Shown here piece by piece: positions 1-5,793 of a stretch of 8,140 nucleotides of DNA. Where the stretch lies: NCBI GenBank assembly GCA_910583615.1, contig CAJTXP010000081.1:1-8140 (forward strand). The letters run 5' to 3'. The DNA comes from an uncultured Lachnospiraceae bacterium. Lineage in GTDB: Bacteria > Bacillota > Clostridia > Lachnospirales > Lachnospiraceae. Position numbers and translations under genes: made by a program. The notes beneath the pieces are model-generated. The model worked only from the letters and a program-made list of their open reading frames with translations. It was not told where the DNA came from and made no database searches. Position 1 is the stretch's first letter. Each line of letters begins with the position of its first letter.

Positions 1-79
1 AATTTTCGAAGACTTTCAAAACACTGTTTAATTATCAAGGTTCATGTTTTTGTTCTGCCGCTCTCACAGCGACTTGAAC
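1..79 (-). other. Probable rRNA operon leader (5' part; continues off left edge)
   Basis: Transcribed from the promoter at 80-108 toward base 1. The minus strand carries a short hairpin at 57-73 (GTCGCT, loop GTGAG, AGCGGC) and then, at about 18-45, the stretch GAACCTTGATAATTAAACAG. That kind of AACCTTGA-AATTAAACA sequence is what I associate with pre-16S leaders in Clostridia and other Firmicutes. No open reading frame or tRNA fold is visible here. The inference is that a 16S gene begins within a few hundred bases beyond the left edge. The 16S itself is not in the window, so a further tRNA operon remains a possible alternative. Confidence 0.5.
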
Positions 80-108
80 ATCTTATCAGATCTTTCCCGC
101 ATTGTCAA
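80..108 (-). promoter_or_regulatory. Strong sigma-A promoter, probably for an rRNA operon
   Basis: On the minus strand a perfect -35 TTGACA (103-108) is followed by a 17-bp spacer and TAAGAT (80-85). Upstream, at roughly 110-140, are three runs of six to seven A residues on the transcribed strand, resembling an UP element. It lies downstream of the two tRNA-Ser genes and fires in the same direction. This is the arrangement expected for an rRNA operon promoter with a co-oriented tRNA unit ahead of it. Confidence 0.8.
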
Positions 109-147
109 TACCTTTTTTTACTTTTTTTCAAGTTTTTTTGACATCGG

Positions 148-163
148 CTTTTCTGCAGAAAAG
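148..163. repeat. Perfect 16-bp palindrome 3' of the tRNA-Ser(GGA) gene
   Basis: CTTTTCTGCAGAAAAG is its own reverse complement. It sits four bases past the 3' end of the tRNA-Ser(GGA) gene in the direction of transcription. It could fold as a small hairpin but is not followed by a U-run on the minus strand, so it is not a convincing rho-independent terminator. It may be a processing site or may be chance in an A/T-rich spacer. Confidence 0.4.
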
Positions 164-166
164 AAA

Positions 167-255
167 CGGAGAAAGAGGGATTTGAACCCTCGCGCCGCTA
201 CTAACGACCTACTCCCTTTCCAGGGGAGCCCCTTCAGCCACTTGGGTATTTCTCC
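167..255 (-). tRNA. tRNA-Ser (anticodon GGA)
   Basis: Read on the minus strand, the acceptor arm GGAGAAA pairs with TTTCTCC and is followed by discriminator G. The anticodon arm is CTCCC / GGGAG around loop CTGGAAA, giving anticodon GGA at 219-221. A long variable arm marks a class II tRNA, and the T arm is GAGGG / CCCTC around loop TTCAAAT. The length of 89 nt is normal for tRNA-Ser without CCA. The bases after the discriminator are TTTC, so CCA is not encoded and must be added after transcription. It reads serine UCC/UCU codons. It lies 57 bp downstream of the second tRNA-Ser gene and shares its promoter. Confidence 0.96.
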
Positions 256-312
256 AAAGTGCCTGTCTTTCAACAGACTGTATTCTATTCAACCACACTC
301 TCTCGAGTGAAA

Positions 313-398
313 CGGAGAGAGTGGGATTCGAACCCACGCGCCCTTACGGACAAACGGTTTTCAAGACCGCCTCGTTATGACCACTTCGATATCTCTCC
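313..398 (-). tRNA. tRNA-Ser (anticodon UGA)
   Basis: On the minus strand the acceptor GGAGAGA pairs with TCTCTCC, followed by discriminator G. The anticodon loop CTTGAAA gives anticodon TGA at 361-363. A class II variable arm follows, then the T arm GTGGG / CCCAC with loop TTCGAAT. The length is 86 nt and CCA is not encoded (TTTC follows). It decodes serine UCA and, by wobble, other UCN codons. It is the first gene of a two-tRNA unit, starting about 10 nt after the expected transcription start from the promoter at 415-443. Confidence 0.96.
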
Positions 399-414
399 AT
401 AAGCGACATACGGT

Positions 415-443
415 ATATTATCACTTAGTCTTGATTCTGTCAA
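415..443 (-). promoter_or_regulatory. Strong promoter of the tRNA-Ser pair
   Basis: The minus strand has TTGACA (438-443), a 17-bp spacer and TAATAT (415-420), almost a consensus sigma-A promoter. Immediately upstream, at about 446-478, are A-tracts on the transcribed strand, like an UP element. The expected start near 408 is about 10 nt before the mature 5' end of tRNA-Ser(UGA). The adjoining gap at 444-503 holds only these A-tracts and the end of the upstream gene, with no clear terminator hairpin. Confidence 0.88.
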
Positions 444-503
444 CCACTTTTTCCTATTTTTTTCAGTTTTTTTCAAAAATCGAAATAAAAGGTCAAATTC
501 CGG

Positions 504-2708
504 TTATAAATACCAGATATCCTCCCAGTCTTCCTCTTCTGTGTCGTTCAAGTATTCCTGAATCACAATCTGGTAAAACGGATACTTCCTGTCTTCCTGC
601 TTCAGCTTTTCATACCATTCCCGGCGCGCTTCCACACCCAGATATTCGTATAGAATACAGAAAAATCCGACATCATCGTTTTCGTAAGCCCGGGCTGCGT
701 ACGAATTGACCAGCGCTTCCTCCAGGTGTCCGTCTTCATACAGGAGTCCCAGTACGATGGACAGAACCGCCGCATGATCCTGTTCAAACGCTTTTTCCAG
801 ATAGTCTTTCTGACGGTCTGCGGACAATTCTGAAATCATGGCCGAGAAGCAGCCCATATCGTCTTCCTCATAATATTTTGCCGTCAGGTCCTCCACGTCG
901 GATCCCACCTCTTCCACACTGCTGATTATGGGACGCCGAATCCCGGACACCCGGCTGCCGTCCCTGCTCCGAAATTCCGAAAACTGCCTGCCGAGAACCT
1001 CCAGAAACGCTTCGTCCTCCATCCGGTCCCGGGCAGAATCCACAAAGGATACATACAGCCTCTCTCCGTCCTCCAGTGTAATTTCCCTTCCTGCGTATTG
1101 TGTTACCGCTTCCTCCTTCAGGTCATAGCCCACGAAAAACAGATACGGCGCCTGATAATACACGCTCTGATAAAAGTTTCCTTCAAAAACGCCGGAAGTC
1201 AGCGGCCTTTCGTTTTTCTGCAGTTCCTCCGCCGTTTCCAGAATCAAGTCCGCGTCTTCCTCTGATAAAGTCCCCTTCTCCAGCATCTCCCTGCAGATCT
1301 CTTCCGCTTCTGTCTGAATTTCGTCTCTGTCCGACGACAGCGTGACAGAAGTCGACAAAATCCCTGATGCAGCGGGATCTGCATGTACGACCATAATCAT
1401 CCTTCCATCCACAACACCTGCCAGCGGCACCTCATCCTCGGTCACGCCGTCGCACAGGATATAAGTTACCCCATCCCGCTGGATCACCTGGGTCCTGTCC
1501 GATAAAAGGAAATCATCTCCTCCGCTGGAAAAGCGAAGCGTTTCCGCATCGTTCTTTTCCCTATCCGTTCCCTCCGCATATGTTTCCTCCGTCTTCGGCC
1601 CGGCATACGCCCCCAGGACCGCGGCGCTTCCTGCCACCCCCACGGCCAGCGCCATGGAAAGCGCTTTCACCCATCCTGATATTTTCCGATACGTCAGGAT
1701 CGCCTCCAGCCTCTCCTTTAAACGTTTCCCGCTCTCGTGCAGCGTCACCGCCCCCGCGCGATGCACCCAGGGGCTGCCGGATCCCGCCGCGCCAAGCAGC
1801 GTGTCTCCATACGTTCTTTTTTCCTCCGCTGTCAGCATACCAAGCACCGTCTCGTCGCAGGCAAGCTCGCAGGTCCGGTCCATTTCCCGCTCCAGAAGCC
1901 GTACAAAGGGATTAAACCAGTGCAGGCAGACCGCAAGCTGCACCAGCCATTTGCAGCAGACGTCCCGCCTGCGATAATGGGACAGTTCATGCATCACGGT
2001 ATAGCGGAACTCTTTCTCGGACAGCTGCTCCGAGGGAAGAATCACCACGGGACGTACCCAGCCCATCAGCAGCGGCGAGGACATCATGGGATGGATCCAG
2101 AGCTCCACCGTCCCTCTGATCCCCATCTCCTCCGCGATCCGTCCAAACCGCTCCAGAAGCTCCGGCTCTGCAGGCGCACCGCCTGCACGGGCGTACTGTA
2201 CAAAGCTTTGATAGATGGTAATTTTCCGAATCAGCAGGAGCGCTGCCACTGCCAGCCAGAGAACGCCCGCATGCCTCAGAAGTCCGTCCGTGACCCGGAA
2301 CGCCGACAAAGAGGCCTTATATCCCTGCTCCTCCAGATCCGAAGCCCCATCACCGCTTCCGTCAGCTTCCTCTGTATCTTCAGATATTTTCTCCGTCAGG
2401 GCGGATTCGTCCGCCGCCTCTGATTCCTGCCCATCCGACTCTGCCGGCCCGCCTGTGAAATCCTCCTGCTGCCAGACGGCCTGCCCCGCATGGCCCTCCA
2501 GCTCTGCCAGCGCGCTGCCGGTCACATTGATCTCCATGGAAAACGGCACCAGCAGCCGCGCCACCGCCACCAGCCATATAAAATACTGCCACCGCCGGCT
2601 GAATGTCTCCCGAAACACCCGGCAGAGCAGAAAAATACTGATGATCATCACTGTTCCGGAAAGCGACAGAGACAGGACCACCTTCCACATCTCATTCATG
2701 CGGCTCAC
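504..2708 (-). CDS. BlaR1-like M56-family membrane metalloprotease with an atypical sensor domain
   Basis: A 734-residue M56 protein. It starts with a hydrophobic helix at about 9-29 and a second at 43-57 (after the family-typical FSRRWQYFIW). An acidic Ser/Glu/Asp-rich linker covers about 70-130, and a third helix lies at 143-162. The zinc protease core has HELSH at 240-244 and ELACDE at 281-286. A fourth helix at about 349-369 is followed by some 365 residues that should be outside the cell. In BlaR1/MecR1 of staphylococci the equivalent C-terminus is a penicillin-binding domain with an SxxK serine. I see no such domain here; residues about 600-730 instead look like tandem helical repeats. 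By family analogy it senses an extracellular signal and causes inactivation of the neighbouring BlaI repressor; the signal is unknown. The GTG at 2708 is preferred because GGGAG lies 7 nt upstream. The ATG at 2699 is an alternative with a poorer distance. It overlaps the end of the repressor gene, suggesting translational coupling. Confidence 0.88.
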   Translation of the reverse strand: MSRMNEMWKVVLSLSLSGTVMIISIFLLCRVFRETFSRRWQYFIWLVAVARLLVPFSMEINVTGSALAELEGHAGQAVWQQEDFTGGPAESDGQESEAADESALTEKISEDTEEADGSGDGASDLEEQGYKASLSAFRVTDGLLRHAGVLWLAVAALLLIRKITIYQSFVQYARAGGAPAEPELLERFGRIAEEMGIRGTVELWIHPMMSSPLLMGWVRPVVILPSEQLSEKEFRYTVMHELSHYRRRDVCCKWLVQLAVCLHWFNPFVRLLEREMDRTCELACDETVLGMLTAEEKRTYGDTLLGAAGSGSPWVHRAGAVTLHESGKRLKERLEAILTYRKISGWVKALSMALAVGVAGSAAVLGAYAGPKTEETYAEGTDREKNDAETLRFSSGGDDFLLSDRTQVIQRDGVTYILCDGVTEDEVPLAGVVDGRMIMVVHADPAASGILSTSVTLSSDRDEIQTEAEEICREMLEKGTLSEEDADLILETAEELQKNERPLTSGVFEGNFYQSVYYQAPYLFFVGYDLKEEAVTQYAGREITLEDGERLYVSFVDSARDRMEDEAFLEVLGRQFSEFRSRDGSRVSGIRRPIISSVEEVGSDVEDLTAKYYEEDDMGCFSAMISELSADRQKDYLEKAFEQDHAAVLSIVLGLLYEDGHLEEALVNSYAARAYENDDVGFFCILYEYLGVEARREWYEKLKQEDRKYPFYQIVIQEYLNDTEEEDWEDIWYL

Positions 2709-3072
2709 CCGCTTTCTCCCAGTAACGTCTCAGCTCCTCATAATCCTCCTCCGTCAGGCGGTCGGTCCGGATCAAAGCGGACACCAGCCCTTTCACATCC
2801 CCCTCGTAGATTTTATTCACGAAATGCTCCGTCTGCGCGATCTGGTATTCGCCCTCCGACACCAGCGCCGTATATTGATTCCGCCGCCCGATCTTGCCGG
2901 TTTTCAGATACCCCTTGTCCACCAGCCGGGACAGAAGGGTGATGATCGTATTTTTCGTCCAGTCCATCCCCTTCCCGGACAGGGCTTCCACGATCCGGGC
3001 GTACAGCGCCGTCCCTCCGTTCCCCCATATGGCTTTCATAAGCTCCAGTTCATAATCCGATACCTGCTGCAT
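2692..3072 (-). CDS. BlaI/MecI/CopY-family transcriptional repressor
   Basis: A 126-residue winged-helix repressor of normal BlaI length. The N-terminal DNA-binding part (about 1-75) includes the family pattern LELMKAIW, then WTKNTIITLLSRLVDKGYL, with the recognition-helix region NTIITLLSRL. The charged, helical C-terminus (VSALIRTDRLTEEDYEELRRYWEK) fits the dimerisation region, where BlaI is cut on induction. It should bind as a dimer to the inverted repeat at 3139-3188, which covers its own promoter, and so repress itself and the receptor gene. The start ATG at 3072 has a strong GGAGG about 5 nt upstream. The stop overlaps the receptor start by 17 bp (8 bp if the receptor starts at its ATG). 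No beta-lactamase or other obvious target gene is visible nearby, so the regulon outside this operon is unknown. Confidence 0.93.
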   Translation of the reverse strand: MQQVSDYELELMKAIWGNGGTALYARIVEALSGKGMDWTKNTIITLLSRLVDKGYLKTGKIGRRNQYTALVSEGEYQIAQTEHFVNKIYEGDVKGLVSALIRTDRLTEEDYEELRRYWEKAGEPHE

Positions 3073-3100
3073 GATTCTCCTCCTTTCCTGTCCGGTTTCC

Positions 3101-3108
3101 GTACGCTT
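3101..3108 (-). repeat. Third copy of the operator core AAGCGTAC in the blaI-like leader
   Basis: The 8-mer AAGCGTAC that forms the outer end of both operator arms recurs here on the minus strand, between the operator and the start codon of the repressor gene. It lacks the adjacent AAAGTGTTATC, so it could be a partial accessory site or coincidence. Confidence 0.3.
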
Positions 3109-3138
3109 CTTCAGGATAAAAACCGTGCGCAGCGCATT

Positions 3139-3188
3139 TAAGCGTACAAAGTGTTATCCTGTTTTTAAGATAACACTTTGTACGCTTA
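3139..3188. promoter_or_regulatory. Perfect 20-bp inverted repeat: probable operator of the BlaI-type repressor
   Basis: The arms at 3139-3158 and 3169-3188 are exact reverse complements (TAAGCGTACAAAGTGTTATC on the left arm), separated by 10 bases. Each arm contains ACA-AAG-TGT, similar to the TACA..TGTA dyads bound by BlaI/MecI/CopY repressors. One arm fills the -35/-10 spacer and part of the -10, and the other lies just past the expected transcription start, so bound repressor would block RNA polymerase. No U-run follows on either strand, which argues against a terminator. Assignment to the adjacent repressor is inference from position and motif. Confidence 0.82.
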
Positions 3189-3195
3189 TTGTCAA
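3167..3195 (-). promoter_or_regulatory. Promoter of the repressor-receptor operon
   Basis: The minus strand shows a perfect TTGACA (3190-3195), a 17-bp spacer and TATCTT (3167-3172). The spacer and -10 overlap one arm of the 20-bp inverted repeat, giving a repressible promoter. The expected start is near 3160, leaving an 85-90 nt leader before the repressor ATG at 3072. Confidence 0.75.
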
Positions 3196-3229
3196 TACAA
3201 ACGAACTATCTTTTTCAACGGCTGTTTCG

Positions 3230-3508
3230 TCAGTCGCTTCGCCGGTCCACCCTTTCCTTCTGCCCGCTTCCGACGCAGCGGCTGAAATAGAAGCCCGCGC
3301 CGGAAGCCATACCGCCGAACAGATTGGAGATCAGGCCGTTGAACCCGTTGCACACGCCGATGACTGCCACGGCTTCCATATTGACCGCCCGCCCCAGTAT
3401 CGCGGCATTGACCACCGCGTACATATACTGAAACCCTCCGGACAGCATGAGCGGCAGAAGAAATCCCCAGACAGCCCTGTTGTTCTGTTTTACCGTAAAG
3501 TCCAGCAT
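3230..3508 (-). pseudogene. MATE-family efflux transporter, truncated to its N-terminal part
   Basis: The 92 residues match the start of a MATE (multi-antimicrobial extrusion) transporter. They contain a first membrane helix in AVWGFLLPLMLSGGFQYMYAVVNAAILGR, then the family-like AVAVIGVCNGFNGLISNLFGG, GMASGAGFYFSR and GSGQKE. Full MATE proteins are about 440-460 residues with 12 helices, and here the frame stops shortly after the second helix pair. Beyond the stop at 3230, the BlaI-type promoter begins within about 35 bp, so the remaining 350 residues are gone rather than shifted. GAGGGAGG lies just before the ATG, and the gene follows the helical/TPR-like gene by 31 bp, so it was probably the last gene of that operon. 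It is very unlikely to be functional. Confidence 0.8.
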
Positions 3509-3539
3509 GTCCTCCCTCGGGGCCCTCCTTTCCCGCTCT

Positions 3540-4419
3540 TCACATCCGGCTCCTGAGCAGTTTCTTCTCGATCCGTTTCGCCGGATCGAGTTCGAACGTA
3601 TGTTTGTTCAGAAGTCCTAAAGCGATACCGTACTGCTCCTGCGCCTTTTCCCTGTACCCGTTTCTCATGTACCGGTCTCCAGCCAGCCCTCTGGCTTCGA
3701 TCATCTCCACATGTCCGCCCATGGTATACAGCTCCAGCCCATCCAGCATTTCTTCCGTAATGGCAAGCGCTTCCCGGTCTTTTCCCTGCTTTTCCAGATT
3801 TCTAGAGCGAAAATCCCGGAAAATCCGCCAGTTGGCGCTGAAGCGGAAACGGTCCGGCACCATCCGTTCCGGCTCCTGCCACTGCAGCTCCGCCTCCTCC
3901 ATCCGTCCCAGTTCCATCAGACAATGGCTCCGGGACCGCATGGCGTGGATCCAGATCAGGTCCCTCCATTCCGGCGTGTCTGGACAATCCAGATCCTTCC
4001 AGAGCTTCAGGGACTCATCCAGAAGCGAAAGCGCCTTCTCATAATTTCCCTGAAGCATCCATACATTTGTCGCCAGCTTGTGGGCGGCCGTAGCCAACTG
4101 ATGGGCATACGCCGGCATGATGGCCAGGTACAGCAGGAGCAAAAGCTCCGCCTTTTTCAGATGAAAGGTGGCCAGCAAAGTACTGCATATGCCCGGGTCT
4201 TACGGACCTGAGCGAGTAGATCCCCTTTTTCCGGAGCCTTTTGTCCTCCTCTTCCCAATCCCGAAGCGCTTTTTCATACGCCTCCTCTGTCCGGAAACCA
4301 GCGGGCGTATCCCTGTACTTCCATCTCAGATGAATCATATCCCGAAGCAGTGTATGACATTCCAGCCGGTACTCCAGTTCCTTTTCGCAGCTTTTCCTGT
4401 CCTTTGTTGATTTCTTCAT
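3540..4419 (-). pseudogene. Frameshifted helical (TPR-like) protein of unknown function
   Basis: Two minus-strand frames together form one protein of roughly 285 residues. The first starts at ATG 4419 (GGGAG about 10 nt upstream) and is sensible for about 70 residues, highly charged and helical (EEAYEKALRDWEEEDKRLRKK). The second is open from about 4202 down to 3540 and continues with leucine-rich helices and TPR-like pairs such as GNYEKALSLLDESLKLWKDL and RMEEAELQWQEPERM. After about residue 73 the first frame becomes Gly/Ala/Pro-rich shadow sequence (to 4039). No ribosome binding site precedes the second frame's earliest start (TTG 4178). The frames are reconciled by skipping one base, most likely within the CCCGGG at about 4190-4196, meaning a 1-nt insertion or 2-nt deletion. 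It lies 21 bp after the amidohydrolase stop, in the same operon. A sequencing error or recoding is possible. Its function is not recognised; helical repeats suggest protein binding. Confidence 0.65.
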
Positions 4420-4440
4420 ATCCCGGCAGCTCCCATCCGG

Positions 4441-5793
4441 TTACCGCACGGGAAAGCGTTCCGGCATCCGGATCCCCGCCCGGCTCCGGATACTCTCCGC
4501 CCGGACCTTCGCCTCCTGAATCAGCGCCTCTTCATCAAAGGTCAGGATCTTCCGGTCCCTCATGAGCCATTTCCCATTGCAGACGGTGCTTTCCACGTTG
4601 GTGGAATGCATGGAAGTTACCAGATTGGCAATTGGGTCGTGCATGGGCTGCATTCCCACGGAATCCGGATTAATGATGATCAGGTCCGCCTTTTTGCCCG
4701 GCTCCAAACTGCCGTAAAGCGCTCCGTCCTGCAGCGCCTCCGCTCCGTTTGCGGTGGCCATCCGAAGGATTTCCTGCGCCTTTACCACCGTGGGATCCAG
4801 TCGCCAGCCCTTGTGGATCAGGGACGTCACCCACATCTCGTCCACCATGTCCATCCGGTTGTTGGTGGGAGCCCCGTCCGTTCCGATGGCCACGCAGATT
4901 CCCTCCCGCAGCATCCGTGGCACCTTGGCAAAGCCCAGCACCCGCATGGCGGAGGCCGGATTGTGAGAAACCTTGACGCCGTAATCCCGGAACATCTCCA
5001 CCTCCTCATGGGTCAGCCATACGGTGTGCGCGGCCAGCAGGTTCGGCCCCAGAAATCCCAGATCCTTAAGATGCGTCACGGTCTGTACGCCCAGCCGCTC
5101 CTTCACATAGTCCACTTCGGATTTCGCCTCCGCCACATGCATATGGATCCCCACGCCGTACCGGTCCGCCAGCTCCTTTGTCCCAAGCAGCAGATCGTCC
5201 GTGGCGTTGAAGATCGTCCGGACCCCGAACCAGACCTCCACCCGGCCGGCCGCCGTCCCATGAAATCTCCGGATGTCCTCCTCCTGCCGCTCCAGCTCTT
5301 CCTTCGTACTGCGCTGCCATGCTTTCGGAAGTCCTTCTCCGCAGTCCATGACGGAATTCGCCAGTTTTGCCCGTATCCCGGCTTCCTCTACGGCCCTTGC
5401 CATACCGGATACAAACTGTCCGCCCGGCTCCGCGATGGCCGTCACTCCCGCTTTGATCTGCTCCGCCGCGCAGAACAAAGTGGAAATATAGGAATCCTCC
5501 TCGGTCATATGGCTTTCATAAGGCCAGATCCGGTCATGAAGCCAGGTCAGCAGATCCACATCGTCCGCCAGTCCTCTTGCCAGCTGCTGAGACGTATGCA
5601 CATGAGTATTGACCAGTCCCGGGAGAATGATCTTTCCTGTCAGATCCAGCACCTCATCGCAGGTACTTTCATCCACCGGCTCCGCTCCCGCCTGCACGAT
5701 CCGGTCATCCTCAAACAGCAGGTTTCCGTCAGAATAGACCTGCCCTTCTTCGTTCATGGTCACGATCATGGCGTGTTTTAATAATGTTCTCAT
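4441..5793 (-). CDS. Amidohydrolase-superfamily deaminase (TrzA/AtzB/MtaD-like)
   Basis: A 450-residue metal-dependent hydrolase of the subgroup that includes chlorohydrolases, hydroxyatrazine-type aminohydrolases and methylthioadenosine/S-adenosylhomocysteine deaminases. Visible signatures are PGLVNTHVH (metal ligands H64, H66), RGLADDVDLLTWLHDRIWP at 73-91, HMHVAEAKSE (H219, E222), AAHTVWL (H256), SHNPASAMRVLGFAKVP at 276-292, and GTDGAPTNNRMDM with catalytic D306. The C-terminal GSLEPGKKADLIIIN completes the small beta-sandwich. The HNPASAMRVLGFAKVP stretch leans to the aminohydrolase/hydroxyatrazine branch rather than classic MtaD, so the substrate, probably an amino-heterocycle, is open. 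It is cytoplasmic. Its ATG overlaps the TGA of the upstream Ntn hydrolase gene by 4 bp, and AAAGGAG lies 8 nt before the start. The full domain is present, so it is likely active. Confidence 0.9.
   Translation of the reverse strand: MRTLLKHAMIVTMNEEGQVYSDGNLLFEDDRIVQAGAEPVDESTCDEVLDLTGKIILPGLVNTHVHTSQQLARGLADDVDLLTWLHDRIWPYESHMTEEDSYISTLFCAAEQIKAGVTAIAEPGGQFVSGMARAVEEAGIRAKLANSVMDCGEGLPKAWQRSTKEELERQEEDIRRFHGTAAGRVEVWFGVRTIFNATDDLLLGTKELADRYGVGIHMHVAEAKSEVDYVKERLGVQTVTHLKDLGFLGPNLLAAHTVWLTHEEVEMFRDYGVKVSHNPASAMRVLGFAKVPRMLREGICVAIGTDGAPTNNRMDMVDEMWVTSLIHKGWRLDPTVVKAQEILRMATANGAEALQDGALYGSLEPGKKADLIIINPDSVGMQPMHDPIANLVTSMHSTNVESTVCNGKWLMRDRKILTFDEEALIQEAKVRAESIRSRAGIRMPERFPVR

Noticed and set aside
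167..398. tRNA-Ser genes as an integration site for the BlaI/BlaR1 cassette
   Set aside because: The cassette lies on the 5' side of the tRNAs, beyond their promoter. I see no repeat of a tRNA 3' end elsewhere in the window and no integrase.
1737..2423. Long plus-strand reading frame (about 228 residues) opposite the BlaR1-like gene, and another of about 308 residues at 2215-3141
   Set aside because: These are antisense shadows of GC-rich minus-strand genes. They are rich in Pro, Arg, Ser and His, match no family, have no ribosome binding sites, and overlap clearly recognisable proteins.
3139..3188. Inverted repeat read as a rho-independent terminator or the end of a mobile element
   Set aside because: No U-run follows the stem on either strand, no target-site duplication or transposase is present, and the repeat coincides with promoter elements, which fits an operator.
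4606..5781. Plus-strand open frame of 391 residues opposite the amidohydrolase
   Set aside because: The minus strand encodes an unmistakable amidohydrolase with all its metal-binding motifs. The antisense frame has shadow-like composition and no start signals.
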